Of a stretch of 64,000 nucleotides of DNA, positions 40,166 to 49,266 are shown piece after piece (the first letter of the stretch is position 1; each line of letters opens with the position of its first letter). The stretch comes from AP-15 sp963735445. GTDB taxonomy: Bacteria; Pseudomonadota; Alphaproteobacteria; ATCC43930; CGMCC-115725. Location: the NCBI GenBank assembly GCA_963735445.1, contig CAVTLC010000032.1, positions 1 through 64,000 of the forward strand, written 5' to 3'. Below the pieces are notes generated by a model. The model was not told the DNA's origin and ran no database searches. It was given only the letters and a program-made list of their open reading frames with translations. Position numbers and translations under genes: made by a program.

Positions 40166-42661
40166 TTATCCAGCTTCCGCCGCCGCAGCCGCGGTGCGGG
40201 CTTCAGCGACCGCCCGTATGTGATCGCGCAAGGCCGGCTCGGTGCCGAATAGCCGATTGAGGTCACGCGCGGCGAGCGTCAGCAGCTGGCAATAGCCGAG
40301 TGCGACGACATCCGCGGTGCGGCGATCGGCGACGAGCAGCGCCAACTCGCCGAAAAAATCGCCGCTGCCGAGCCGCACCGGATGCGGGGCAATCCGAACC
40401 TCAACCGCGCCTGATGAAATGAAGTACATCGCGTCGCCGCGTTCACCGCGACGCACGATGACTTCTCCCGGAACTGCCAAGCGCGCCCGCAACAGCCGCG
40501 CGACCGCCCGCCGAGCATTCTCGTCGAGAGATGCAAACATCGGCACGCGACCGACGAGATCATCGCTCTGTAATCCAAGATCAAGCACAGTGCGCGCCTC
40601 GACCGTACGCCGGCGGCGACGTAATTCGCGCTGCAAATCCTCGTAAACATCCTGGCTGATGATCGATTCGCCCCGCAGGCGGTGATAGCTTTCTTCTTCA
40701 AATCGCGCCGCGGTACGAGCCAGGTACTGGGTCCCAAGCTGCCGCACATAGTTTGGATATTGCAGCTGGAGCGCGGCGATCGCGCGATCGATCTCGGTCA
40801 AGCGCAGCTCGACCTGTTGCGCCAGAACCGCGCTGGGGCCGCTGCCGAATAAGGGGCTGATCTGCTCACGGTTGAACGACATCAAATTTTTTAAAACGAT
40901 GCGGGCCGCGAGTTGAACCTCGAAGCGGTCGGATAGCTCGCGTGCCAGCGGGGAGGCGATACCGATCCGTCGATGCAGCGCCAGAGCCAAGCGGAAACTC
41001 GGGCCGAAACGACGCAGCCGAGCTGCCGCCTGCTGATAGCCCTCGATGCCGTGTGTTCGTGCGCCGTCACGGAGCCGTGAGGTATGCGCCAGCAATGCGG
41101 CCGCGACCCGCCGTGACACGGTACGCCCTTCAAAATATTCGAGGCAGAATTCTTGCTCCCGGTCTGCGAGCACCGTCAGCGCTGCTTGGGTCCGAAGCTC
41201 CGCCGGCAGTTGCGCGTTCTCTTCAGCGATATCAGCGGGGCTGCGGCGGCGTGAGCCATAGATCGCGGTGACTTCGGAAACGACTTCCGCGGGGATCTCG
41301 TGCTCGCGCGCAACATCGTCGATCTGTTTGTGGATCGAATTTAGCGACAGACCGATAACTCTCTCGCGTAGCGCAACCTCGGCCGGCGGTGGGTCGTTCA
41401 GCTTCAGCAGCCGCATCAAAGGCCGCATCGTCGGGCCGGTCACGAGCAGGGTGAACAATACAAAGCCGGTTGCGAGTACGCCGACAAACTGGCGGATATC
41501 GGCGGGCACGGAGGGCTCCTGGGTCACTGCCAGCGCGAGCGCCAGAGAGACGGCCCCGCGCATTCCGCCCCACAACATGAACAGCTTGTAATCGCCGCCA
41601 ATCGGTTGCGCGATCCGGGCGAAGCTCAGGACCGGGATCAATCCGTAGAGTGTGAGCGCCCGCGCCACTAACGCTGCCGCAATCAGTGCGCCGAGAAGCG
41701 CCAAATCGCGCCACGTCGCGTGCACCAGCAACTCGGGCGTGTGCATCGCGGCGAACAGAAAGATCAGCGAACTCGCCCAAAACCCCAGCTGCTCCCAGGT
41801 TGTGACGAGGTTCTCGAAATTCGACGGCGCTAGACGACGGCGTCCCTCGCCGCCAACCGCAAGTGCCGCCGCGGCGACCGCAACGACGCCGGAGACCTCG
41901 AGGTAATGGTCGCACACGATGTAGATCGCGTAGGCGAAGCCGATCGTCAGCGTCGCTTCGGCAAGCCGGCTCGAACGGAGTACCGGCATCACGAGTGCAA
42001 CGAGCCAGCCGGCGGTGTAGCCAACGACGAGCCCGCCGCCGAACTGCCGCGCAAAAATCAGCACGCCGTCGCCCGGATGTGCCGGGCGCTCACCCGTCAA
42101 TATGGCAACGGTCAGCGAATAAATCGCGATCGCCGCAGCATCGTTGAAAAGGCTCTCGCCTTGAACAAGGGTCGACAGCCGGCGCGGTGCACCGATGTCG
42201 CGAAAAATTCCAACGACCGCGGAAGGATCAGTGGTCGCGATAATTGCGCCGAGAATGACACAAGCGAGGACCCCGACCGGGGCGATCGGCCACAGCACGA
42301 AACCGACGACCATGGTGCAGACGACAACGCCGATCACCGCGAGCAACAGGACTGGCGCCACTTCGTCGCCCAACTGCCGCACATCGACGTTTAGCGCTGC
42401 TTCGAATAGCAATGTGGGTAGAAATATGTAGAGAAGGGATTCGGCGCTCAGCCCGAAATCATGAAGCGTGCCGATAATGTCGCGGAGCGCACCGCCATGC
42501 AGATAAGGCGTGGGAATGTGGGTTGCCGCACCGATCGCGATGCCGACTACGGCGAGCAGCACGCTATAGGGGATCGAAAACCGCTCGGCGAGCGGCGGCA
42601 AGAAACTGACGAGCCCAAGCAGCGCCGTAACGGTGAAGACGGTCAGAACGGTTTCGTGCAT
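40166..42661 (-). CDS. Na+/H+ antiporter (CPA1) with C-terminal cyclic-nucleotide-binding domain
   Basis: An 831-residue inner-membrane protein. Residues 1-415 are an NhaP/SOS1-like exchanger: IGAATHIPTPYLHGGALRDI, then LLFEAALNVDVRQLGDEVAP, the transport ATTDPSAVVGIFRDIGAP with its conserved Asp, QGESLFNDAAAIAIYSLTVA, and MLWGGMRGAVSLALALAVTQ. A cytoplasmic helical linker follows (about 420-690), then a cNMP-binding domain near 690-800 (ARRAVARLLRARLAVPGEVI, GERGDAMYFISSGAVEVRIA, SGDFFGELALLVADRRTADV). The phosphate-binding cassette FGELALL is present with Arg following, so ligand binding is plausible. The layout parallels sperm-specific and plant SOS1-like exchangers. The frame is intact. 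Confidence 0.9.
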   Translation of the reverse strand: MHETVLTVFTVTALLGLVSFLPPLAERFSIPYSVLLAVVGIAIGAATHIPTPYLHGGALRDIIGTLHDFGLSAESLLYIFLPTLLFEAALNVDVRQLGDEVAPVLLLAVIGVVVCTMVVGFVLWPIAPVGVLACVILGAIIATTDPSAVVGIFRDIGAPRRLSTLVQGESLFNDAAAIAIYSLTVAILTGERPAHPGDGVLIFARQFGGGLVVGYTAGWLVALVMPVLRSSRLAEATLTIGFAYAIYIVCDHYLEVSGVVAVAAAALAVGGEGRRRLAPSNFENLVTTWEQLGFWASSLIFLFAAMHTPELLVHATWRDLALLGALIAAALVARALTLYGLIPVLSFARIAQPIGGDYKLFMLWGGMRGAVSLALALAVTQEPSVPADIRQFVGVLATGFVLFTLLVTGPTMRPLMRLLKLNDPPPAEVALRERVIGLSLNSIHKQIDDVAREHEIPAEVVSEVTAIYGSRRRSPADIAEENAQLPAELRTQAALTVLADREQEFCLEYFEGRTVSRRVAAALLAHTSRLRDGARTHGIEGYQQAAARLRRFGPSFRLALALHRRIGIASPLARELSDRFEVQLAARIVLKNLMSFNREQISPLFGSGPSAVLAQQVELRLTEIDRAIAALQLQYPNYVRQLGTQYLARTAARFEEESYHRLRGESIISQDVYEDLQRELRRRRRTVEARTVLDLGLQSDDLVGRVPMFASLDENARRAVARLLRARLAVPGEVIVRRGERGDAMYFISSGAVEVRIAPHPVRLGSGDFFGELALLVADRRTADVVALGYCQLLTLAARDLNRLFGTEPALRDHIRAVAEARTAAAAAEAG

Positions 42662-42812
42662 GATCGGCTCGCTGTGGCAACCTACCGGCGCCAGCTTTGC
42701 TTCACAAGTCGGGACCGGCAGAAAGATCGAGCGATCGGCAATAACAGTCTCAGCTATTTATCCGATCGGCGCTCCCTCGACGTCTCAGCTTTTATCAAAG
42801 GGTATTCCCGAA

Positions 42813-43295
42813 TTGGCTACCATCTTCACTCGCCGCACTCTCTTCCTGCTATCCTTATTGATCTTCGCTGGCACTCTTCTCGGGGCTACCGATGCCCGAT
42901 GTCAAAGCTATGCTACGGCTTCTTTGACAATCGTGAGTGCAAGCGGGCCTCATTCCTTCAAGGTCGAGCTTGCCGAAACGCCCGCTCAGATGGAGCAAGG
43001 CCTGATGTTTCGTCAGGAACTAGCGCCCGATGCGGGGATGCTGTTCGACTTCAAGCAGCCGACAATGGCGACGATGTGGATGCGCAACACCCTGATCCCG
43101 CTCGATATGCTGTTCGTCGACGCGAGGGGCCGCATCGTCAACATCCACGAGCGGGCGGTGCCGCAATCGGATGCTATCATCGCCGCCGCGGCTCCGGTGC
43201 GCGCGGTAATCGAGCTGAATGGCGGGACCGCCGCGCGCCTCGGGATCAAACCCGGTGATCGGGTGATTTATCCAATATTCACCGAGGGCTCATGA
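42813..43295 (+). CDS. DUF192 family exported protein
   Basis: A protein of about 160 residues. A signal peptide (ATIFTRRTLFLLSLLIFAGT, cleaved near DARCQS) precedes a DUF192 domain: HSFKVELAETPAQMEQGLMF, then MLFDFKQPTMATMWMRNTLI, PLDMLFVDARGRIVNIHERA, and VIELNGGTAARLGIKPGDRV. DUF192 proteins are small secreted beta-barrel proteins of unknown role. The only in-frame ATG upstream (42633) is inside the antiporter promoter region and would precede the signal peptide by 60 residues, so a TTG at 42813 is the better start. The ribosome binding site is weak, so the start remains uncertain. Confidence 0.75.
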   Translation: MATIFTRRTLFLLSLLIFAGTLLGATDARCQSYATASLTIVSASGPHSFKVELAETPAQMEQGLMFRQELAPDAGMLFDFKQPTMATMWMRNTLIPLDMLFVDARGRIVNIHERAVPQSDAIIAAAAPVRAVIELNGGTAARLGIKPGDRVIYPIFTEGS

Positions 43296-43307
43296 GCCCG
43301 GGACTGG

Positions 43308-44183
43308 TTAAAGAAAGCCGCGGAGCTGGTCGAGAAAGGCGTCCAGCCGGTCGTGATGGACCCAGTGCCCGGCATTTTCGAATGTAACGACCTGAGCATT
43401 TTGAAAGAAATCGACTCGCCCGTCGTCGAGCGGGTTGGAGGCCCAGCTTTCCCTGCCGTAGACGAGCAGGGTTGGGCACTCGATGCGGCGCCATAACTCC
43501 TGCACGTCGGCCTGGGTCATCTCGTAAGGCTGATCGGCGCGGACATAATTATCGAACTTCCAGCTATAGGTGCCGTCCTCGTTCTGATTGACACCGTGCT
43601 GGGTCAGATGAAGGGCCTGTTCCGGCGACAGGTGCCGGTTTTCTTCTTGCATGCGGTGGAAGGCATCCTCCAGCGACGCGTATCGGCGGGGCAAGCGTCC
43701 GGACAGCCCTCGCTGTTCGTCGATCCAACTCTGCATCCGCTCTGCGATAGGGCGCCGACGGCGCTCGCGGATACGGCGAGGAGACGCCCCCAACCCTTCG
43801 ATCGCGACCAACCGGCGAACGAAACTGGGATAAATACCGGCATAACGCAACGCGATGACGCCCCCCAACGAGTGAGCAATGATCGTCACGGGCGCCAGTT
43901 GCTGCTGATGAATGAGCTGAGCGAGGTCATAGACGTACCCGGCGATCGTGTAATTGCCATCGGGTGACCACTGGCTGTCGCCATGCCCGCGCAAATCCGG
44001 CGCCAGAATATGCCAGTCCTGCCGCAGCGCATTCGCGACCCAATCCCAGTTACGGCAATGGTCGCGCCCGCCATGAACCAGCAGCAGGGGCGGCGCCTCG
44101 GGGTTTCCCCAATCGACGTAGTGCAGCCGCAGCCGCTGTGAAAAATAGATGCGGGAGGTCGGTCCGGAACTGTCAAAGGTCAT
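43308..44183 (-). CDS. Alpha/beta hydrolase
   Basis: A 291-residue alpha/beta hydrolase. The oxyanion region is PPLLLVHGGRDHCRNWDWVA, then ILAPDLRGHGDSQW. The nucleophile elbow is TIIAHSLGGVIALRYAG near residue 100, the acid is in CPTLLVYGRESWASNPLDDG, and the catalytic His is in VTFENAGHWVHHDRLDAFLD near the end. A cap domain (about 125-215) is rich in basic residues and carries EDGTYSWKFDNYVRA. The HG-G-x-D-H start and short cap resemble epoxide hydrolase or C-C hydrolase relatives, but the substrate is open. The frame is intact. It converges with the DUF192 gene and lies upstream of, and divergent from, the groESL promoter region. Confidence 0.85.
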   Translation of the reverse strand: MTFDSSGPTSRIYFSQRLRLHYVDWGNPEAPPLLLVHGGRDHCRNWDWVANALRQDWHILAPDLRGHGDSQWSPDGNYTIAGYVYDLAQLIHQQQLAPVTIIAHSLGGVIALRYAGIYPSFVRRLVAIEGLGASPRRIRERRRRPIAERMQSWIDEQRGLSGRLPRRYASLEDAFHRMQEENRHLSPEQALHLTQHGVNQNEDGTYSWKFDNYVRADQPYEMTQADVQELWRRIECPTLLVYGRESWASNPLDDGRVDFFQNAQVVTFENAGHWVHHDRLDAFLDQLRGFL

Positions 44184-44502
44184 CCGCGGTCTCGTCGTCG
44201 CTTAAACAAGCGCGACCCTAAACCTCTGATGCCCTAGCGAAAAGCTGGATGACCAGATTGCAAAGACCCCCGCGCGCATCGCTGGCACAAGCGGGGGTCG
44301 GGTTTGCGAAGGCTTACTTCGCGCCCGAGCTATGAACCCGGGCTATATCTTGGTCTTAACGCTCGGTTGCCGATGCCAAGCGGTCGGCAACTCCGGCTGT
44401 CCCGGTGGAAGCATGTCGATCGGACATCCTCCTTTCTGTTGACGACACTTAGGACTTGGTTTCGTCACGAATGGGTTCAAGAGGGCGGAAGCGGCAAAGC
44501 GC
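44184..44502. other. Gap upstream of groES
   Basis: About 320 bases with no gene. It contains a 9-bp inverted repeat GACCCCCGC (44265-44273) / GCGGGGGTC (44291-44299) around a 17-base loop, which may end leftward or rightward transcription, but it lacks a clear T tract. Confidence 0.5.
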
Positions 44503-44531
44503 TTGAAATTTGCACGGCATCGCGCTAGTTC
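44503..44531 (+). promoter_or_regulatory. groESL promoter
   Basis: -35 TTGAAA (44503-44508), a 17-base spacer, and -10 TAGTTC (44526-44531), directly upstream of the CIRCE element. The -10 is weak, as is common for repressed heat-shock promoters. A sigma-32-type reading of the same region is possible but less convincing. Confidence 0.55.
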
Positions 44532-44533
44532 TG

Positions 44534-44560
44534 TTAGCACTCACGAGCGTCGAGTGCTAC
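44534..44560 (+). promoter_or_regulatory. CIRCE operator (HrcA site)
   Basis: TTAGCACTC, nine bases, GAGTGCTAC: the standard controlling inverted repeat of chaperone expression with one mismatch in the last base. It begins within a few bases of the expected transcription start, so HrcA binding would block initiation of groESL. Confidence 0.92.
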
Positions 44561-44596
44561 GCTGCGTGCCAGTTTGCCAAATTAAGGAGGGACTCC

Positions 44597-44887
44597 GTGC
44601 AGTTTCGACCGTTGCAGGACCGTGTGCTGGTCCGCCGCATCGAGGAAGAGGAAAAAACCAAGGGCGGGATTATCATTCCCGACACGGCCAGGGAAAAGCC
44701 AATGGAGGGCGAGATCCTCGCCGCCGGGCCAGGGGCGCGTGGCGAGGACGGCAAATTGCATCCGCTCGATGTCAAAGTCGGCGACCGGGTGCTGTTTGGC
44801 AAATGGTCCGGCACCGAGATCAAGATGAACGGCGAGGATCTCGTCGTCATGAAGGAAACCGACATCATGGGTGTCGTCGAACACTAA
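44597..44887 (+). CDS. groES: Co-chaperonin GroES
   Basis: A 96-residue lid subunit that caps the GroEL chamber. It reads FRPLQDRVLVRRIEEEEKTK, then GGIIIPDTAREKPMEGEILA with the mobile loop GGIIIPD, VKVGDRVLFGKWSGTEIKM, and VVMKETDIMGVVEH. The start is GTG at 44597, not the usual ATG. It is chosen because AAGGAGGGA lies eight bases upstream and the residues that follow match the family start. It is preceded by the CIRCE element and followed after 14 bases by groEL, in one operon. The frame is intact. Confidence 0.97.
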   Translation: MQFRPLQDRVLVRRIEEEEKTKGGIIIPDTAREKPMEGEILAAGPGARGEDGKLHPLDVKVGDRVLFGKWSGTEIKMNGEDLVVMKETDIMGVVEH

Positions 44888-44901
44888 TTAGGGGATAAAA
44901 C

Positions 44902-46542
44902 ATGGCTGCGAAAGAAGTTCGTTTTCATACTGACGCCCGCGACCGGATGCTGCGCGGCGTCGATATTCTGGCAAATGCGGTAAAGGTCACGTTGGGACCA
45001 AAGGGCCGCAACGTCGTACTCGATAAATCGTTTGGCGCGCCGCGGATCAGCAAGGACGGTGTCACCGTCGCCAAGGAGATCGAACTCTCCGACAAGTTCG
45101 AGAATATGGGCGCACAGATGGTGCGCGAAGTCGCCTCGAAGACCAGCGATCTTGCCGGCGACGGCACCACGACGGCGACCGTGCTCGCTCAGGCGATTGT
45201 CCGCGAAGGCGCCAAGGCGGTAGCTGCGGGCATGAACCCGATGGACCTGAAGCGCGGCATCGACCGTGCTGTGGAAGCCGTTGTCAAGGACATCGAGAAG
45301 CGCTCGAAAAAGGTCTCGACCAACGACGAAATCGCCCAGGTCGGCACGATTTCGGCCAACAACGACCGCGAAATCGGCAAGATGATCGCCGAGGCGATGC
45401 AAAAGGTCGGCAATGAAGGCGTGATCACGGTCGAAGAGGCAAAATCGCTCGAGACCGAGCTCGACGTCGTCGAAGGCATGCAGTTCGACCGCGGCTATGT
45501 CAGCCCGTACTTCATCACCAACGCCGAAAAAATGGTCGCCGAGCTTGACGAGCCGTACATCCTGCTAAACGAGAAGAAGTTATCGAGCCTGCAGTCGTTG
45601 CTGCCGTTGCTCGAATCCGTCGTGCAGTCGGGCAAGCCGTTGCTGATCGTCGCCGAGGATGTCGAAGGCGAGGCGCTGGCGACGTTGGTGGTCAACAAAT
45701 TGCGCGGCGGATTAAAGGTCGCGGCGGTTAAGGCCCCGGGCTTTGGCGACCGGCGCAAGGCGATGCTCGAGGATATTGCGGTGCTGACCGGTGGTCAGGT
45801 GATCAGCGAGGACCTCGGCATCAAGCTCGAAAACGTCACGCTCGACATGCTCGGTCGCGCCAAGCGGGTGCGGATCGAAAAAGAAAACACGACGGTCATC
45901 GACGGATCAGGCAAATCCGAAGACATCCAGGGCCGCATCGCACAGATCCGCCAGCAGATCGAAGAAACCACCTCTGACTACGACCGCGAGAAATTGCAGG
46001 AGCGGCTGGCCAAGCTCGCCGGCGGTGTTGCGGTGATCCGGGTCGGCGGCGCCACCGAGGTCGAGGTCAAGGAGCGCAAGGACCGCGTCGACGATGCAAC
46101 CCATGCGACTCGCGCGGCGGTCGAGGAAGGCATTGTTCCCGGCGGCGGTGTGGCCTTGCTCTATTCGATCAAGGCGCTCGATGGACTGACCCCGGAGAAC
46201 AACGACCAGAAGGTCGGCATCGACATCGTTCGACGCGCGTTGCAGAGCCCGGTCCGTCAGGTCGCGGAAAATGCCGGTAGCGAAGGTTCGGTAGTGGTCG
46301 GCAAACTGCTCGACAGCAGTGACCCGAATTACGGCTTCGACGCGCAGAGCGGACAATATGTCGACATGGTCAAGGCCGGCATTATCGATCCGACAAAGGT
46401 CGTGCGGTTAGCCCTGCAGAATGCCGCTTCGGTGGCCGGGCTGCTGGTGACGACCGAAGCAATGATCGCCGAGAAGCCAGAGAAAAAGGCTGCACCCGGC
46501 ATGTCGCACGACCACGGCATGGACGGAATGGACGATTATTAA
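44902..46542 (+). CDS. groEL: Chaperonin GroEL
   Basis: A 546-residue 60-kDa chaperonin that folds proteins inside a double heptameric ring with GroES and ATP. Signatures: AVKVTLGPKGRNVVLDKSFG, the ATP-binding SDLAGDGTTTATVLAQAIVR, VEEGIVPGGGVALL, and a conserved end LLVTTEAMIAEKPEKKAAPG. The C-terminal tail is unusual: after AAPG it reads MSHDHGMDGMDDY rather than a GGM repeat, giving His, Met and Asp residues in the chamber base. The ribosome binding site is TTAGGGGATAAA. The coding sequence is intact, one of the long frames without an indel. It is co-transcribed with groES under CIRCE control and closed by a strong hairpin terminator. Confidence 0.98.
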   Translation: MAAKEVRFHTDARDRMLRGVDILANAVKVTLGPKGRNVVLDKSFGAPRISKDGVTVAKEIELSDKFENMGAQMVREVASKTSDLAGDGTTTATVLAQAIVREGAKAVAAGMNPMDLKRGIDRAVEAVVKDIEKRSKKVSTNDEIAQVGTISANNDREIGKMIAEAMQKVGNEGVITVEEAKSLETELDVVEGMQFDRGYVSPYFITNAEKMVAELDEPYILLNEKKLSSLQSLLPLLESVVQSGKPLLIVAEDVEGEALATLVVNKLRGGLKVAAVKAPGFGDRRKAMLEDIAVLTGGQVISEDLGIKLENVTLDMLGRAKRVRIEKENTTVIDGSGKSEDIQGRIAQIRQQIEETTSDYDREKLQERLAKLAGGVAVIRVGGATEVEVKERKDRVDDATHATRAAVEEGIVPGGGVALLYSIKALDGLTPENNDQKVGIDIVRRALQSPVRQVAENAGSEGSVVVGKLLDSSDPNYGFDAQSGQYVDMVKAGIIDPTKVVRLALQNAASVAGLLVTTEAMIAEKPEKKAAPGMSHDHGMDGMDDY

Positions 46543-46565
46543 AAAATCGTCAGCCTTCTCCGCGA

Positions 46566-46596
46566 GAAAGGGCGCCCACGGGCGCCCTTTCCTTTT
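46566..46596 (+). terminator. Rho-independent terminator of groESL
   Basis: An 11-bp perfect stem AAAGGGCGCCC / GGGCGCCCTTT with a two-base loop, followed by CCTTTT, 24 bases after the groEL stop. The A-rich upstream arm means it could also work on transcripts from the opposite strand. Confidence 0.85.
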
Positions 46597-46629
46597 ACAC
46601 AACGAGCGACAGACAGCGTCCCGTGTCGC

Positions 46630-47791
46630 TCACCGCGTCAGCCTCACGACCATCGCCGCGGCGCCGGCTGCGATCCGCGCTACCGCCACGGCATCCACGG
46701 CGTGCGGCCAACGATCCTCCGGCAGATGAAACCAGGGATTGGTGCCGACCAAGGTCACATAGCGGCCGCCAGCACGATGGATGTCGCGGGTCTCGCCGCT
46801 CGGGACGAGGTTCGGCGGCGCGATTCGGCCGGGCGGAGAACCGGCACCGGTCAATTCCTCCGCGGCGAGTGCGGCAAGATCGGGGGCTGCCGACAGTACC
46901 GACAATTCGCCGCCTACGGCGCCGATGTTGGCGCCGTAATGGACCCAGACCGCTCCCCCCATTTCCACCGATAGCTCCCGGCCTGGTCGGCGCGCGATGA
47001 ACGCGTCGAGACCGAGATGGCCCAGTTCATGGCCGCTATTCGCCGTGAAGACGACATCCGGCTTCGGCGGCGCTTGAAGCAGAGCGGCAATTGTCTCGAG
47101 CCAGCACACCAGCCCACCGCCGCGTTCGGCTGTCGACTGCCACCACGAGCTACGCGGGGTCATCACTATGACCGGTGCGCGATGCGGTTCACGCCCGGCG
47201 ATGCTTACGACGACATTGGCGGCGCGTGAGGCTGTTCGCCGGCTTTCTGCGACCACGCGCGCGTGATTGCCCCGTTCAGCGGCGGCAAAAACTGCGTCGC
47301 GGGCCGAGCTCGGCACCTGTATCGCCGGAGCGCCGTAAGGGGCCCGGAAGCGCTCGGCATTCAACAGCGCCAAACCGGGCCGCGTCCCATTGGAGACAAC
47401 GACCACGGCTTCGTGACCCGCGCCGCGGCGCCGCTGTTCATATTCCGGCGCATAGACCGCATGCGGTGAAAGTTCGACAACCCCGATCGCTGCTGCCGAT
47501 CCCAATGGCCCGAGCCGGCCGGTGACACCTTTGGCTGGGGTCGCGGGGGAGTCGAAGACCGGAACGCCCTCGATCCGTATGCCGTCGATCTCAATATAGC
47601 TGGCGATCGGGTCCAGACGATCGAGCGTGAATTCCTCAAGCACCGGCTGGGCGCCGAGCTTTTTCGACCTCGCTCATCAGCCACGCGGCGCCGGCTACAT
47701 CGCCAGCAGTCCCGGTACGGTGAATGGGGTGCGAATCCCATGCCGTCAGCCATCCCGCTGCGCGTGCTACGGCGGCATTCGACATATCCAT
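46630..47791 (-). CDS. M28-like metallopeptidase family protein (frameshift near 47665)
   Basis: A protein of about 386 residues resembling zinc aminopeptidases of the M28 group. The N-terminal part (MDMSNAAVARAAGWLTAWDS, then GDVAGAAWLMSEVEKLGAQP) has the lid helices. A PA-like insert follows (IASYIEIDGIRIEGVPVFDS). The catalytic core contains VIVMTPRSSWWQSTAERGGG, FTANSGHELGHLGLD and VEMGGAVWVHYGANIGA, and the C-terminal GGRYVTLVGTNPWFHLPEDR supplies a last His ligand. Several usual metal ligands are hard to place (the HxD and EE motifs are altered), so catalysis is uncertain. A one-base shift at an A run near 47665 breaks the N terminus. The start ATG 47791 follows GGGGAGTGAGTG. Confidence 0.65.
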
Positions 47792-47916
47792 CACTCACTC
47801 CCCTGCACCGCGAAAGATACCCGGGACGATGAAGCAAATCTTCGCGATTTGGGACCGCAATCTGAAATAAGCAGCAGTTGCTATTGGAATGCCAGACAGC
47901 GGGGCGCGCGTCGAAC

Positions 47917-48762
47917 TCAACCCGTCGGTAGAAGCAGGCGCGTCGCCGCAGCGCGGATCTCCGGCGGCAGCGGCGCCGGACGGCGCGCGTCAAGATCAAG
48001 CTGGACCCCGAACTGACCGAGGCGAGCAAATTCGTGGCCGCTGCGCGGATCGGTCATACGGTGCAGCAGACGCAGCGACGAATTGCCGAGATGGGCGATC
48101 CCGGTCTCGACCAGATAGCGATCGCCCGGGCGAGGCACGGCCGAGATCCTTAGAACAAGCTCAAAGGTCGAGTAGCCGCGCCGCTCGGCTTTCATATACT
48201 CGCCCGTCATGCCGATCGCCGCCGAAGTCTGGACCACCGCATCGGTGAACCGGTGAACAAAGGCAGCAAGAGAAAAGCGGCCGAATTCATCGAGATCGGC
48301 CGGCCGCACTCGGCCGCGCGCCATCGGGGCCGATCCCGCAGTCGAGGCCGGATCGGCGCGTTGCTCGGTTTCCGGTCCGTCCCAGACGGCGAGAGCTTCG
48401 CCGACCGATTTGCGCGCTGCATCCGGCAGCCGTGCGGTTTCCCAGACCTCCTCGACCCAAGTCACGGGCTCGCCGCTCGCCGAATCGACAATACGGTGGC
48501 CAAGACGCAATGCCGGGTCGAGGCCGACCGCAGCGCTCTCGATGTGAAAGCTGGCGCCGGCGCGCAACTCATGGACAAAGCGCAGCGTCAGTCGGCGCGG
48601 GAAGACGCCGGCGCGCGCCTGTTCAATCAGCCCGAGATGGTCGGCGAGCGTAGCCGACGCTTGGTCGATGCGATCGGCATAATAGGCGATCGTGAAATGC
48701 TCGGTGATGTCGCATTCCCATGGTGCGACCGTGCCGCGAAAGGTTTCGATCCACACCGCCAC
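47917..48762 (-). CDS. Double hot-dog acyl-CoA thioesterase
   Basis: A 281-residue protein with two hot-dog domains of the thioesterase superfamily (betainyl-CoA or 4-hydroxybenzoyl-CoA thioesterase-like). Domain 1 carries PWECDITEHFTIAYYADRID with the catalytic-type Asp/Glu region and helix. Domain 2 (about residues 150-270) contains VRPADLDEFGRFSLAAFVHR, then YSTFELVLRISAVPRPGDRY and LRLLHRMTDPRSGHEFARLG. It probably hydrolyses a CoA thioester of a small carboxylic acid in the cytoplasm. It is 25 bases upstream of nothing but downstream of the surface-antigen-like gene on the same strand. The frame is intact. Confidence 0.82.
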   Translation of the reverse strand: MAVWIETFRGTVAPWECDITEHFTIAYYADRIDQASATLADHLGLIEQARAGVFPRRLTLRFVHELRAGASFHIESAAVGLDPALRLGHRIVDSASGEPVTWVEEVWETARLPDAARKSVGEALAVWDGPETEQRADPASTAGSAPMARGRVRPADLDEFGRFSLAAFVHRFTDAVVQTSAAIGMTGEYMKAERRGYSTFELVLRISAVPRPGDRYLVETGIAHLGNSSLRLLHRMTDPRSGHEFARLGQFGVQLDLDARRPAPLPPEIRAAATRLLLPTG

Positions 48763-48787
48763 GCCTGCCCCTCCGTTTACAGGACGC

Positions 48788-49150
48788 TTAGATTAGCTTC
48801 CATTGACCATCCGGCTGCAGGCAACTGCTAAGTCGATAATGCTCCGGCCGAACCGGTCTGCGCTTTGTTGTAACCGCATAGTCCAAGGTTTCGCATTGTT
48901 GGCCGTTTCTCACGAACTTCTTCGTGAGCGCGATCTTGCCGGCATTTCCCGAGGCCGGGTTGCTCCATTTCGCGGTCGTGCCGACCGGCTTGCCATGGAT
49001 TTGCTCGCTGACAGTGTGACGGATCATATCGAGGTCCTGCCTCGACAGTTCGATGTTCGTCTCAATCCCTAACCCCAAAAGCTGCGCATTGGCCGGGAGC
49101 GAGGCGATGGCGGCAGCAAACAAGATGGCGGCTTTGATCGGCGTCGACAT
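48788..49150 (-). CDS. Exported RT0821/Lpp0805-like surface antigen family protein
   Basis: A 120-residue exported protein. The signal peptide STPIKAAILFAAAIASLPAN is cleaved near NAQ. The mature part ends with the conserved pattern KWSNPASGNAGKIALTKKFV, RNGQQCETLDYAV and LSSCLQPDGQWKLI, two cysteines that would form a disulfide. This is the C-terminal domain of 17-kDa-like surface proteins (Surface_Ag_2 in character). The glycine-zipper region usual in full-length members is missing, so it is a short periplasmic or membrane-attached form. The function is unknown. It is divergent from the ornithine cyclodeaminase-like gene. Confidence 0.75.
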   Translation of the reverse strand: MSTPIKAAILFAAAIASLPANAQLLGLGIETNIELSRQDLDMIRHTVSEQIHGKPVGTTAKWSNPASGNAGKIALTKKFVRNGQQCETLDYAVTTKRRPVRPEHYRLSSCLQPDGQWKLI

Positions 49151-49266
49151 TTCTGTTCTCTACAAAACACCAAGGTGGGCCAATCGTGGCTGCGAAAGCT
49201 GCAGCGCCGCCTTGATCGAGGTCAACAAAAAACCAACCCGAGGTGGATTATCGAGAGGCTTCACAA

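Noticed and set aside
40942..42431. Plus-strand frames opposite the antiporter
   Set aside because: They are shadows of the high-GC antiporter gene on the other strand.
44265..44299. A second terminator upstream of groES
   Set aside because: The stem is sound but there is no T tract, and no gene ends at the right distance on either strand.
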